DNA of 64,000 nucleotides from assembly GCF_024508665.1 (NCBI RefSeq), contig NZ_JANINP010000001.1, positions 496,001 to 560,000 on the forward strand. The letters run 5' to 3'. Both the position numbers and the translations under genes were made by a program. The stretch comes from Sphingomonas sp. Lineage in GTDB: Bacteria > Pseudomonadota > Alphaproteobacteria > Sphingomonadales > Sphingomonadaceae. The notes under the pieces are model-generated. The model did no database searches, was not told where the DNA came from, and was given only the letters and a program-made list of their open reading frames with translations. Of this stretch, positions 41,757 through 50,357 are shown piece by piece. Every line of letters begins with the position of its first letter. Within the stretch, counting starts at the first letter, position 1.

Positions 41757-43820
41757 TCACTTCCGCGCCTTCAATGTCCGCGCGAAGAATGTTTCGGTAG
41801 CGCGATAGCTCGCCAGCCAGTCGCCATAGCGGAAGAATTCATGCCGCTCGTTCGGCAGGCTCAATTCCTCGAACGGTACGCCGCGCGCGGTCAGTTCTCG
41901 CGCGAGCAGCAGCGATTGGTCATGGTCGACATTCTTGTCGTCGTCGCCATGGACGATGAGCACCGGCGATCGCCAGCGCGCGATCGATCCCATCGGCGAC
42001 GACTGCCATTGCAGTTCGCGTGCTTTTAGCTCGGCATCGGGTGACAGTGACGGATCGCCCGAACGAACCAGCGTGTGTACGCCGTGAAAGTCCGCGCCGG
42101 CGGCGAACAGGTCGCTGTTACGGGCAAGCGCCAGCGCGGTGAGATAGCCGCCCCAGCTTCCGCCCCAGATGCCGATGCGTTTGGGATCGACATCGGCCTG
42201 CTTCGCCAGCCACTGGCCGCCGGCGAGCACGTCGCGATATTCGGACGCGCCGCCGCGGCCGGTTTCTGCCGCCTCGCGAAACGCGCGGCCGTAATTGGTG
42301 CCGCTGCGATAATTGACCGACAGGACCGTATATCCCAGCGCCGCGAACTGCTGATTGCGGACATAGGCGTTCGAATAATAATGCATCGGGTTGAACCCCG
42401 GCAGCATCTGGCGGCGCGGCCCGCCATGGACGAAGATCAGGGCAGGGTGCGGACCAGGTCCCTTTCCGCGGAACAGCTGGCCGTGGACCTGCAAGCCGTC
42501 GGTAGCCGTGAAGATGATCGTCTCGGGTTTGGCATAGGACGAGGCTATCGCGACCGGACCGAGCGGTTTCATGCCCTCGACCAGCACCATATGTGCAGGT
42601 CGCTGGGCATCGGTCGCGGTTGCGGCCAACCGGTCGCCGCCGAAGACCGGGCGAAAGATGAAGGCATCGTCTTGTGTCAGCTGAGTGGGCTTGCTGCCCG
42701 CGATCGCGGTCCGCCAAAGCTGACGTGCGTCTAGATTGCCGGCATTGGCGGCATAGACGATCGCCTTGCCATCCGGCGTCGGTGTGAAATTCTCGACCTC
42801 GTTCGCGTCGGGAGTCAGGTCGCGCGGCGCGCCGCCGTTCGCGGCCGCCACCGCATAGACGTGCATCCAGCCGGTCCGCTCCCACGGAAACAGCAGGTGG
42901 CCGGACGCGGTCCAGAACAGATTGCGCCCGCGCGTTCCCGCGAACTGACCGCCTTTGCCGTTCGGCGCCGTCCAGACTGTGCGGACGATGCCGCTCGCAA
43001 TGTCGGCCACTCGCAGGGACCAGAACGAGGCAGCGCTGTCCTTCAAGTCCGCCGGCGGATCACGATACTGGATGAACGCGACTTGGCGGGCGTCTGGCGA
43101 GAAGATCGGATCGCTCGATTGCCCCAAAGTCGGCCCGAGATAGCGGATCGCGCGCCGCTCGACGTCGAGCAGGCCGATAAAGCTGTGACCCTTGCGTTGT
43201 TCGGTGAACAGCAATTGCCCTCCGTCGGGCGACCATTGCAAGTCCTCGACCGAGCCGGCGAGGGTGGCGAGCCGGCGCGCGGCGGCGTCTCCGCTCCACA
43301 GCCAGATCTCTCCCTTGCGCGTATAGGCGATGCGAGTGCCATCCTGGCTGAACGCTGCGCCATGGCCTAGTCCGACCTTGACCGGAGCCTCCGCTCCCGC
43401 GACGTCGGCGACGAAGATCGCCTGCTCGGGTGCTTCGGGGGCAGTTCCCGTATTGGGCGCGCTCGCCTCGGGAAATTCGGCGTCCCCGCCGCGCACGAAG
43501 AGCAAGCGGCGGCCGTCCTGGCTCAGCTGTGGTTCGGAAAGTTCGATGCCCTCATCGCCGGTATAGGTGGTGCGCGGATGAGCCGGGGTGTCGGGCCCGC
43601 CAATCCAGACATTGCGCGCACCGGCCTCGTCCACGATCCAGGCAAAGACCGGTGCCCGGCGCGCGCCGGTCAGGTCGCTGGCGAAGGGCAGCGCGAGATT
43701 GGCCGCCAGCGCATCGGCGGGCTGGGAATTGCGAGGCTCGGATTGTCCTCCGAGCGCCGGCGTGGCGGCAACGGAAAGAACGAGCAATGCGGAGGCCAGC
43801 CAGGCGGGGTGCATCTTCAT
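41757..43820 (-). CDS. S9 family peptidase (prolyl oligopeptidase-like)
   Basis: 687-aa secreted serine peptidase. Signal peptide MHPAWLASALLVLSVAATPALGG. Residues about 60-400 make a beta-propeller with WD-like repeats (GAAFSQDGTRIAYTRKGEIW, LQWSPDGGQLLFTEQRKGHS), and the C-terminal alpha/beta hydrolase domain has the nucleophile Ser555 in GGSWGGYL, an aspartate in VLIVHGDDDKN, and the histidine in LPNERHEFF. These enzymes release dipeptides or cleave oligopeptides. It converges on the acylase gene with 39 bp between and likely handles peptides of the same pathway. Confidence 0.92.
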   Translation of the reverse strand: MKMHPAWLASALLVLSVAATPALGGQSEPRNSQPADALAANLALPFASDLTGARRAPVFAWIVDEAGARNVWIGGPDTPAHPRTTYTGDEGIELSEPQLSQDGRRLLFVRGGDAEFPEASAPNTGTAPEAPEQAIFVADVAGAEAPVKVGLGHGAAFSQDGTRIAYTRKGEIWLWSGDAAARRLATLAGSVEDLQWSPDGGQLLFTEQRKGHSFIGLLDVERRAIRYLGPTLGQSSDPIFSPDARQVAFIQYRDPPADLKDSAASFWSLRVADIASGIVRTVWTAPNGKGGQFAGTRGRNLFWTASGHLLFPWERTGWMHVYAVAAANGGAPRDLTPDANEVENFTPTPDGKAIVYAANAGNLDARQLWRTAIAGSKPTQLTQDDAFIFRPVFGGDRLAATATDAQRPAHMVLVEGMKPLGPVAIASSYAKPETIIFTATDGLQVHGQLFRGKGPGPHPALIFVHGGPRRQMLPGFNPMHYYSNAYVRNQQFAALGYTVLSVNYRSGTNYGRAFREAAETGRGGASEYRDVLAGGQWLAKQADVDPKRIGIWGGSWGGYLTALALARNSDLFAAGADFHGVHTLVRSGDPSLSPDAELKARELQWQSSPMGSIARWRSPVLIVHGDDDKNVDHDQSLLLARELTARGVPFEELSLPNERHEFFRYGDWLASYRATETFFARTLKARK

Positions 43821-43872
43821 CCGCGCAGGCTAGGGTCAGAAAAACGTTCCGGGCAAGCACCGGATTCGCCGC

Positions 43873-45411
43873 TTATGCCGGACGGTTATGGCTTTCGTTT
43901 GCGGAGATATGGGCGACCTGGCGTTGACGGCGTAGTGCCTGGTGCAAAAGCGAGAGGCCGTGCTCGATCTCGGGAAGGTCGACCACGCCGTAACCGAGCA
44001 CGATGCCGCGCCGTTTTGGCGAGCCGAGATGGTAGCGATCGAGTGTGTGGATCTTGACGTTGCTCGCGAGCAGGCTGGCGGTCACCGCTTCGATATCGAC
44101 GCCATCTCGCGCCAGCGCCGAGATGTGCATGCCATAGAGTGGCGGGACCGGATCGAGCCATTCGCCGAGCCGCTCAGCCATGAACGACATGATCAGTCGC
44201 CGCCGCCGGTCGTATATGCCGCGCATCTTGCGGACATGACGCGCGAGATATCCGTCGCCGATGAACCCGGCCACTCCCAACTGGGTCGGGATCGGGCAAT
44301 GCCAGTCCAGGCAATTCTTCGTAGCGACTAGCGTCCGCATCGCCCAGGGCGGAGCGATGATGAATCCCAGCCGCAACGAAGGTAGCATGGATTTGGAAAA
44401 GGTGCCGACATAGAAGACGAAGTCGGCGGCGTCGGTGGTCCTCAATGCCTCGATCGGGCTGCCTTCGTAGCGGAATTCTCCGTCATAATCGTCCTCGACG
44501 ATCACCGCGTCATGCGCGCGAGCGAAGGCCGCGAGATCGGCGCGGCGCCGTGGGGACATGGTTACGCCGATCGGGAATTGGTGCGACGGGCAAACGCAGA
44601 TGATGTTTGTGTCCGCCGGCAGTCGATCGACGAGGAGTCCTTCCGCGTCGACCTCAATGGGGACAATCGTCGCGCCCGCCGCGGCGAAGGCGACGCGCAT
44701 TGGCGGGTAACCGGGATCCTCGATCGCAACGACGGTCTTGCCAGGCGTGACCAGTGTCCGGGCGAGAATGTCGAATGCTTGTTGCGCGCCCGCCGTGACG
44801 AGCGCATCCTGGGGACGAGCGGATACCGCCCGGGTCAGCGCGATATGGCGCACGATCGCCTCGCGTAGCCGGTAATTGCCCTGGTGGCCCTGAGCGCTCT
44901 TGAAGCTAGGCGGCTGGTTTTCGAGCTTCCGCAGTTGCTTGACGCTGATCTGCCGGAACACGTCCATCGGGAAGAGCCGGGCGTCGATCATCGCGGGACG
45001 AAAATCGATCGTGGCGCTCTTGTCGTCGCGCTTACCCGCGACCGGTTCGTCGCGCCAGAATCCGATTGCCGCGCGCGTTTCCTCGCTCAGCCAGAAGCCG
45101 TTCAACCTGGGATCGTCATTCGCCGCGTCCGGCTCGGCATCGAAGGGGGGCGCCATCGGCAGCGCGTCGACGACATAGGTCCCCGATCCAGGCCGGCTGA
45201 CCGCATAGCCGTCGTTGATCAGCCGCTCATATATGTCGGTCGCGGTGTTGCGGGACACGCCGAAGAACTCGCTCGATTGTCGGGTGCCGGGCAAGCGCGC
45301 GCCGAGCGCCAAGCGGCCATCGATAATGGCGGCCTTCAACTGCTCATAGATGCCGCGCGTCGAATTGCGCGTGCCGCCACGCTCCAACCGCAACTCGAAC
45401 AACGGATTCAT
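43873..45411 (-). CDS. MocR/GntR regulator with aminotransferase domain
   Basis: 512 aa. An N-terminal winged helix (about 15-85: NSTRGIYEQLKAAIIDGRL, RQSSEFFGVSRNTATDIYERL) is joined by a linker to a class I aminotransferase fold with VVIEDDYDGEFRYEG and the PLP lysine in VGTFSKSMLPSLRLGF. MocR proteins sense an amine or PLP derivative through the aminotransferase part. It diverges across 299 bp from the secreted paralog at 45711; that gap contains no gene, only short GGACCAA/TTGGCCA segments near the regulator start that could be its site. It is 52 bp from the S9 peptidase and may control the peptide locus. Confidence 0.9.
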   Translation of the reverse strand: MNPLFELRLERGGTRNSTRGIYEQLKAAIIDGRLALGARLPGTRQSSEFFGVSRNTATDIYERLINDGYAVSRPGSGTYVVDALPMAPPFDAEPDAANDDPRLNGFWLSEETRAAIGFWRDEPVAGKRDDKSATIDFRPAMIDARLFPMDVFRQISVKQLRKLENQPPSFKSAQGHQGNYRLREAIVRHIALTRAVSARPQDALVTAGAQQAFDILARTLVTPGKTVVAIEDPGYPPMRVAFAAAGATIVPIEVDAEGLLVDRLPADTNIICVCPSHQFPIGVTMSPRRRADLAAFARAHDAVIVEDDYDGEFRYEGSPIEALRTTDAADFVFYVGTFSKSMLPSLRLGFIIAPPWAMRTLVATKNCLDWHCPIPTQLGVAGFIGDGYLARHVRKMRGIYDRRRRLIMSFMAERLGEWLDPVPPLYGMHISALARDGVDIEAVTASLLASNVKIHTLDRYHLGSPKRRGIVLGYGVVDLPEIEHGLSLLHQALRRQRQVAHISANESHNRPA

Positions 45412-45710
45412 CCCAGCCTTTTGCCGGACTTGGCCAAGTGGACCAACCGCTTTTGTCCCGACCGGCCCTCAATTCCCGGTCCGCGCCGGGATAGTTGCGA
45501 AGGGGGTTCATCGGATACAACCGGAGGCTATCGGCACGTTGGCGCAACCGTTCGGCGAACTGGATTGGCAGTGGGATTGGCGGCGTTGCGCGCCGCAATT
45601 CACCGACATGCCGATCAGTTCATCTTCAAGTTCGGGCGGCCTCTACGCTAAAGGAAGTCGCACCTGGCGCGCGGATCGTCCGAAGTCGACCGAAGGCATG
45701 GAGAGTTTGG

Positions 45711-46301
45711 ATGTGGAAATTGGCAATGGGCTGCGCCGCGTTTCTTTGTCTCGCGGCTCTGGGACAGGCTGGCAGCGCCCAAACGATCGCGCCTGCCGCA
45801 CAGGCTCCTGCCGCGACAGCGCCCACGCTCCCTGACGGCGAGCACGATTTCGACTTCGAGATCGGCGTGTGGAAGACGCATTTGTCGCGCCGCCTGCATC
45901 CGCTGACGGGATCGCAGACCTGGGTCGATTATGACGGTACCACAACCGTCAGGCCCGTCTGGAATGGCGCCGGAAACCTGGTCGAGCTTGTCGTCGATGG
46001 ACCGGCCGGCCATTTCGAGGGTCTGTCGCTACGGCTCTACAACCCGCAGACCCGGCAATGGGCGCTGAACTTCGCCAATCGCAACGACGGGCAGATCGTG
46101 GCGCCGACGATCGGCGGCTTCCGCGAGGGCCGCGGCGAATTCTATCAGCAGGACACGCTCAACGGCCGCGCGATTTTCGTGCGCTTCATCATCACCAGGC
46201 GATCCAAGGACGCGATCCACTTCGAACAGGCTTTCTCCGCCGACGGCGGCAGGACCTGGGAAGTGAATTGGATCGCCGACGATACCCGCACGCCATCCTG
46301 A
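45711..46301 (+). CDS. Exported DFDF-type protein, copy 2
   Basis: 196 aa with a signal peptide (LAMGCAAFLCLAALGQAGSA). The mature part has HDFDFEIGVWKTHLSRRLHPL, VWNGAGNLVELVVDGPAGHF, GEFYQQDTLNGRAIFVRFI and SADGGRTWEVNW, matching copy 1 at 31997-32572 across its length. Function unknown; a beta-rich lipocalin-like binding protein is a reasonable guess. The ATG at 45711 has GGAGAG 9 nt upstream. It is divergent from the MocR regulator. Confidence 0.82.
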   Translation: MWKLAMGCAAFLCLAALGQAGSAQTIAPAAQAPAATAPTLPDGEHDFDFEIGVWKTHLSRRLHPLTGSQTWVDYDGTTTVRPVWNGAGNLVELVVDGPAGHFEGLSLRLYNPQTRQWALNFANRNDGQIVAPTIGGFREGRGEFYQQDTLNGRAIFVRFIITRRSKDAIHFEQAFSADGGRTWEVNWIADDTRTPS

Positions 46302-46323
46302 CGCCCACGCACGCCATATTGGA

Positions 46324-46399
46324 TGGTGCCGGTTGCAGGAATCGAACCCGCGACCTTCGGTTTACAAAACCGCTGCTCTACCAGCTGAGCTAAACCGGC
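46324..46399 (-). tRNA. tRNA-Thr (anticodon TGT)
   Basis: Read on the minus strand: acceptor GCCGGTT pairs with AACCGGC, discriminator A, CCA encoded. The D arm is GCTCAGCTGGTAGAGC, the anticodon stem CGGTT...AACCG has loop TTTGTAA giving anticodon TGT, and the T arm is GCGGGTTCGATTCCTGC. 76 nt including CCA. It lies between the exported protein gene and the DUF429-like gene. Confidence 0.95.
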
Positions 46400-46422
46400 C
46401 CTCACTTGCTGGCTCCCATGCG

Positions 46423-47301
46423 TCAGGTGATGCCGAAGGTCCAGCCCTCTGTTTGTGCGATCTCGGGAGTCAGGCGCTCAGGTGACCACAATTCCGGCCG
46501 CGGAGCATAGACGCGCAGCCAGGCCGCGGTGAGCAAAGCATCGGCGCTATGGTCGTCGATCGTGCCGCTTCCCGCCACCGGCGCGCTGCCGAGCGTCTCC
46601 AGCGCGACGTTCAGCGTCTCGATCGACATCATCTTGGTCCGTCCTTTCGCCCGACCGGCGGCGATCGCGGCGAGGCTGGTATAGATTTCGACGATCAGCG
46701 ATCCTTGCGCCGGTGCAGGGTCGAACGGCCAGATCGGAAGCCTACCCGCAAGCTGGTGCATCACGCGCATCCCGGTCAGGCTCGATTTCCCGACTTGCGC
46801 CGCGCCGACCAGGTTGAGGTTGCTGTACGGGTTCAGACCCTGGAGCCGTTGCTCGATTTCGCTGATGCGCAGCCGCCCGCGACCGCCGCCATATTGATCG
46901 CCCTCGCGCCCGCCGTGCCGACGGAAATGGCGCGAGGCCTGGGGGTGATCGACAAAGGTCGAGGCGGCGAGATGCGGATCGTCGGCCGAGATTCGGTCGA
47001 CCAACGCCCACAAGGCCCGCGCATTCGCCGGGCTCTCGTCCCACCCTGGAAAGAACGCGCCGCGATCGGCGAAGGGTAGCGAAAGGCCGAGGTCGAGCCC
47101 TACCAGCGTCCCCTCGGGCATCTCGGCGCGCAACCAATGGAGGACGGCGGTCCGCGACCATCCGCCCGGCTCAGCGATCAGTGCCGGAGCACCGCCGTCG
47201 CGGGCGCAGATCGCGACCGCGATGCCCCGCTGCACCGGGCCGACCGCGCCAGACCAGTCGATCGCCGCATAATAATCGAAATGGTCAGGGACGATCGCCA
47301 A
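46423..47301 (-). CDS. Conserved hypothetical protein, RNase H-like fold candidate (DUF429-like)
   Basis: About 292 aa from a TTG at 47299-47301, overlapping the MmcQ gene by 17 bp; the frame opens further (to 47385), so the start is uncertain. YYAAIDWSGAVGPVQ and LVGLDLGLSLPFADRGAFFPG give the two Asp-bearing strands of an RNase H-like actin fold seen in DUF429 proteins, and TIDDHSADALLTAAWL another acidic motif. Function not assigned. Convergent with nothing; it ends 24 bp from the tRNA. Confidence 0.65.
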   Translation of the reverse strand: MAIVPDHFDYYAAIDWSGAVGPVQRGIAVAICARDGGAPALIAEPGGWSRTAVLHWLRAEMPEGTLVGLDLGLSLPFADRGAFFPGWDESPANARALWALVDRISADDPHLAASTFVDHPQASRHFRRHGGREGDQYGGGRGRLRISEIEQRLQGLNPYSNLNLVGAAQVGKSSLTGMRVMHQLAGRLPIWPFDPAPAQGSLIVEIYTSLAAIAAGRAKGRTKMMSIETLNVALETLGSAPVAGSGTIDDHSADALLTAAWLRVYAPRPELWSPERLTPEIAQTEGWTFGIT

Positions 47302-47638
47302 ACGCCGCTCGCTGCGCCTTGCCGGCTCGATCCCACCAGGCACGGGTGATAACGGTACGAACGCGGTCGGGATCGCTCGATCCATAGCGTACCAGCAGAC
47401 CGGGCCAGCCTTCGTAATGCGGCGTCTGCCAGAAGGTGTCTGGGTCGGTTTCGAGCAACACAGCCTTTTCTTCGTGCGAGCTCATGACGTGAAAACTGTC
47501 TGCTTCGCGCCCCGGCGAGACGAACGCCTTCTTGTTCACTTTGGGACAAGGGGTGCCGTAGAAGCTTTCCATGTAGGTGTCGGGCAGGCCGAGGGCGAAG
47601 GCGACGACTTGATCCCAGTTCGCGAGCGCCTCAGCCAT
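47285..47638 (-). CDS. MmcQ/YjbR family DNA-binding protein
   Basis: 117 aa. VVAFALGLPDTYMESFYGTPCPKVNKKAFV and the C-terminal VITRAWWDRAGKAQRAAF are typical of the MmcQ/YjbR (CyaY-like) fold. The segment LVRYGSSDPDRVRTVI follows the usual pattern. The family has been suggested to bind DNA but is uncharacterised. It overlaps rarA by 8 bp and the next gene by 17 bp, so it is within one transcript. Confidence 0.85.
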   Translation of the reverse strand: MAEALANWDQVVAFALGLPDTYMESFYGTPCPKVNKKAFVSPGREADSFHVMSSHEEKAVLLETDPDTFWQTPHYEGWPGLLVRYGSSDPDRVRTVITRAWWDRAGKAQRAAFGDRP

Positions 47639-48953
47639 CGCTCTTGCGCCTCAAGCTGTCCCAATAATCCAGTCGTTCCTGGATGCGCTTCTCGAACCCG
47701 CGACCGGTCGGGGTGTAGAAGGTCTGCGGGCGCATGTCCTCAGGCCAGTAATTCGATCCCGAAAAGCCCTCCTCGGTGTCGTGGTCATAGGCATAGCCTT
47801 TGCCGTACCCAATGTCCTTCATCAGCTTGGTCGGCGCGTTGAGGATGTTCTGCGGCGGCATCAGCGAGCCAGTTTCCTTGGCCGACGCCCAGGCCGCACC
47901 CATCGCCTTGTACGCGGCATTCGATTTTGGTGCGGTCGCCAGATAGAGACACGCCTGGACCAGCGCGAGTTCGCCTTCGGGCGAACCCAGGAAATCATAA
48001 GTGTCCTTGGCGGCGATGCACTGGACCAGCGCTTGCGGGTCGGCGAGGCCGATATCCTCGATCGCCATGCGGACCAGTCGGCGCAACAGATAGAGCGGTT
48101 CCTCACCGGCTGTGAGCATCCGCGCGAGATAATAAAGCGATGCCTGGGGATCGCTGCCGCGCACCGCTTTGTGCAGCGCGGAGATCAGGTTGTAATGGCC
48201 CTCGCGGTCCTTGTCGTAGACCGCGACGCGCCGTTGCAGGAATGCCGACAGCCCGGCAGGGTCGAGCGGTTCAGGCAGGTCGACCGAATAGAGCGTCTCT
48301 GCTTGGTTGAGCAGAAAGCGCCCGTCTCCGTCGGCGCTGGCGATCATCGCTGCGCGCGCGTCGGGGGTGAGAGGCAGGGAACGCCCCATCAGCTCATCGG
48401 CACGGTCGAGCAATTTGCCGAGTGCGATTGCGTCGAGGCGATGCAGGATCAGCACCTGCGCCCGGCTGAGCACCGCGGCATTGAGCTCGAAGCTCGGATT
48501 TTCAGTAGTGGCGCCGACCAAGGTGACAGTACCGTCCTCGACATACGGCAGGAAGCCGTCTTGCTGCGCGCGGTTGAAGCGATGGATCTCGTCTACGAAC
48601 AGCAGGGTGCGCTTGCCGATCCGGGCATGTTCGCGCGCTTCCGCGAACGCCTTCTTGAGATCGGCGACGCCCGAGAACACCGCGGAGATCGCGATGAAGC
48701 GCAGGCCGACCGCGTCGGCGAGCAACCGCGCGATGGTCGTCTTGCCGGTGCCGGGCGGTCCCCACAGGATCATTGACGACAGCCGGCCGGCCGCGACCAT
48801 GCGCCCGATCGCGCCCTCAGGCCCGGTCAGATGCTCCTGGCCGACGACATCCTCCAGCCGGCGTGGGCGCAGCCGGTCGGCAAGGGGGGCATCCTCGCTC
48901 GGAACATCCTGGGGAGCAGCGTCGGGTTCGAAGCCCGCGAAGAGGTCGGCCAT
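47631..48953 (-). CDS. rarA: Replication-associated recombination protein A
   Basis: 440 aa from ATG at 48951-48953. Walker A is WGPPGTGKT (64-72), Walker B is LLFVDEIHRF, sensor 1 is ATTENPSFELNAA and the arginine-containing sensor 2 region follows. The C-terminal MgsA domain includes GSDPQASLYYLARML and DIGLADPQALV. RarA (MgsA) is an AAA+ clamp-loader-like ATPase that acts at stalled forks with SSB. The first gene of a rarA-mmcQ-DUF429-like operon; an inverted repeat GTCCCGGC/GCCGGGAC lies upstream at 49111-49141. Confidence 0.95.
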   Translation of the reverse strand: MADLFAGFEPDAAPQDVPSEDAPLADRLRPRRLEDVVGQEHLTGPEGAIGRMVAAGRLSSMILWGPPGTGKTTIARLLADAVGLRFIAISAVFSGVADLKKAFAEAREHARIGKRTLLFVDEIHRFNRAQQDGFLPYVEDGTVTLVGATTENPSFELNAAVLSRAQVLILHRLDAIALGKLLDRADELMGRSLPLTPDARAAMIASADGDGRFLLNQAETLYSVDLPEPLDPAGLSAFLQRRVAVYDKDREGHYNLISALHKAVRGSDPQASLYYLARMLTAGEEPLYLLRRLVRMAIEDIGLADPQALVQCIAAKDTYDFLGSPEGELALVQACLYLATAPKSNAAYKAMGAAWASAKETGSLMPPQNILNAPTKLMKDIGYGKGYAYDHDTEEGFSGSNYWPEDMRPQTFYTPTGRGFEKRIQERLDYWDSLRRKSDG

Positions 48954-49178
48954 AACGGGAACATAGGGTTTTGGGCGGCGAATTCCCAGCATTCTGCGGT
49001 TTGTGGGCGATGGCCAGTTCCGCGCGAACGGGTGACGGTCAGGGTGAGCGCTTCCCAAGCGTCACGGTGCCGAGCGGTCATAGCATCGAGCCTCTAGTCG
49101 TAAGGCCTGCGTCCCGGCGGATCCTGGCCCAAAGCCGGGACGACGGTGTAAAAGGAGGGAAGCGTACTGAATGTTTCT

Positions 49179-49216
49179 AAGATATATCTTGATTTATTCT
49201 GTTCAAGATATATCTT
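49179..49216. promoter_or_regulatory. PadR double palindromic operator
   Basis: Two identical 12-bp palindromes AAGATATATCTT at 49179-49190 and 49205-49216, centre to centre 26 bp, i.e. about 2.5 helical turns apart. They are immediately upstream of the PadR gene and probably overlap its promoter, fitting autorepression. Between them is the AT-rich GATTTATTCTGTTC. Confidence 0.75.
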
Positions 49217-49252
49217 GGCGCCATCATGAAACATCCGAGGAATCAAGAATCC

Positions 49253-49846
49253 ATGTTTTTCCATCATCATCACGGCGGCCGCGGCTGCCATCCCGGTCAG
49301 CACGCGATGCGCGGCGGCTGGGGTCATCGCGGCTGGCATGGCCGTGGCTTCGGTGGCGGCCGTGAAGGTCGCGGCGAGGGCCGTTCGCGGCGCATGTTCG
49401 ACGGCGGCGAGCTTCGTCTCGTCCTGCTCAAGCTGATCGCCGACGAGCCGCGCCACGGTTACGACCTGATCCGGCAGATCGAAGAGCTGACCGGCGGCGC
49501 CTATGCGCCGAGCCCCGGCGTGGTCTATCCGACGATCACCCTGCTCGACGATATGGGCCTGATCGAGGCCCAGCAGAGCGAGGGCGCCAAGAAGCTGTTC
49601 GCGGTTACCGAGGCCGGCACTGCCGAACTCGAGGCCAATGCCGAGCAGGTCGCGGCACTGATCGCCCGGTTGAGCGCGATCGGCGAGGAACGGCAGAAGG
49701 TCGACGCCACCTCGATCCGCCGCGCCATGGGCAATCTGCGTGAAGTGTTGGTCAACCGGCTCAACTCGGGCGAGGTCGATGACGAGGCGCTGCACCAGAT
49801 TGTCGCCTTGCTCGATGAGGCCGCGCAGAAGATCGAGCGACTTTGA
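49253..49846 (+). CDS. PadR family regulator with His/Gly-rich N-terminus (YqjI-like)
   Basis: 197 aa from the ATG at 49253 (GAGGA 10 nt upstream; the earlier ATG at 49226 has no ribosome-binding site). Residues 1-45 are rich in His, Gly, Arg and Cys (FFHHHHGGRGCHPG). The winged helix follows as MFDGGELRLVLLKLIADEPR, HGYDLIRQIEELTGG and PGVVYPTITLLDDMGLI, then a coiled dimerisation helix. E. coli YqjI, a nickel-responsive PadR protein that represses a ferric reductase, has the same plan. The downstream DUF2218 gene strengthens this. Ligand here is inferred as a metal. Confidence 0.88.
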   Translation: MFFHHHHGGRGCHPGQHAMRGGWGHRGWHGRGFGGGREGRGEGRSRRMFDGGELRLVLLKLIADEPRHGYDLIRQIEELTGGAYAPSPGVVYPTITLLDDMGLIEAQQSEGAKKLFAVTEAGTAELEANAEQVAALIARLSAIGEERQKVDATSIRRAMGNLREVLVNRLNSGEVDDEALHQIVALLDEAAQKIERL

Positions 49847-49854
49847 GTACAAAA

Positions 49855-49984
49855 CCCTCTCCCTTTGGGAGAGGGTCGAGGCGCGTCAGCGCCGAGGGGT
49901 GAGGGCAGGGAGCTACATGCGGGCCTGCCCTCACCCTTCCGCCGCTCTTCGAGCGGCTCCCTCCCTCTCCCAACGGGAGAGGGA
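49855..49984. repeat. Intergenic GGGAGAGGG-type inverted repeat
   Basis: CCCTCTCCCTTTGGGAGAGG at one end and CCCTCTCCCAACGGGAGAGG at the other, with internal GCCGAGGGGTGAGGGCAGG and CCTGCCCTCACCCTTCCG mirroring each other. A common intergenic palindrome type; it separates PadR and DUF2218. Confidence 0.7.
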
Positions 49985-50001
49985 CTTCAAGGAAGACCCC
50001 C

Positions 50002-50322
50002 ATGACCGTTTCCGCGACCGCCAAGCTGCCGACCGCGAGCGCCAGCAAATATCTCCAGCAAGTGTGCAAGCATTGGCAGCACAATCTGACGGTTGAATTC
50101 ACCGCCGACCACGGCACCGTGACTTTTCCCAGGGACGCGCGCGGGGCCGACTGGCCAGGAGACGCGCTGGTCACGTTCGACGCCTCGGCGGATACGTTAG
50201 AGGTCCGTATCGATGCCAGTATCGACGGGCAGCTCGAGGGGTTGAAGGGCGCCGTAGCGCGTCACCTCGACCGCTTTGCCTTTCGCGAGGCGCCGCTGGC
50301 GTTCGACTGGCGAGTGGCGTGA
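50002..50322 (+). CDS. DUF2218 domain-containing protein
   Basis: 106 aa. QQVCKHWQHNLTVEFTADHG and GDALVTFDASADTLEVRI, ending with HLDRFAFREAPLAFDWR, match DUF2218, a small alpha/beta fold found alone or fused to siderophore-interacting (YqjH-like) proteins. It lies downstream of the YqjI-like PadR in the same direction, though a repeat separates them, so the pair probably serves metal or iron homeostasis. AAGGAAGA precedes the ATG. Confidence 0.85.
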   Translation: MTVSATAKLPTASASKYLQQVCKHWQHNLTVEFTADHGTVTFPRDARGADWPGDALVTFDASADTLEVRIDASIDGQLEGLKGAVARHLDRFAFREAPLAFDWRVA

Positions 50323-50329
50323 GGATTTA

Positions 50330-50357
50330 AAATCCTCCCCGTTCCGGGGAGGAATTT
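50330..50357. terminator. Bidirectional terminator
   Basis: AAATCCTCCCC, loop GTTCC, GGGGAGGAATTT: an 11-bp stem with one bulge between the convergent DUF2218 and 57-aa genes, A/T tracts on both sides. Confidence 0.65.

Noticed and set aside
45412..45710. N-terminal extension of the second DFDF protein
   Set aside because: The ATG at 45711 starts a signal peptide and has a good ribosome-binding site; upstream residues are non-protein-like.
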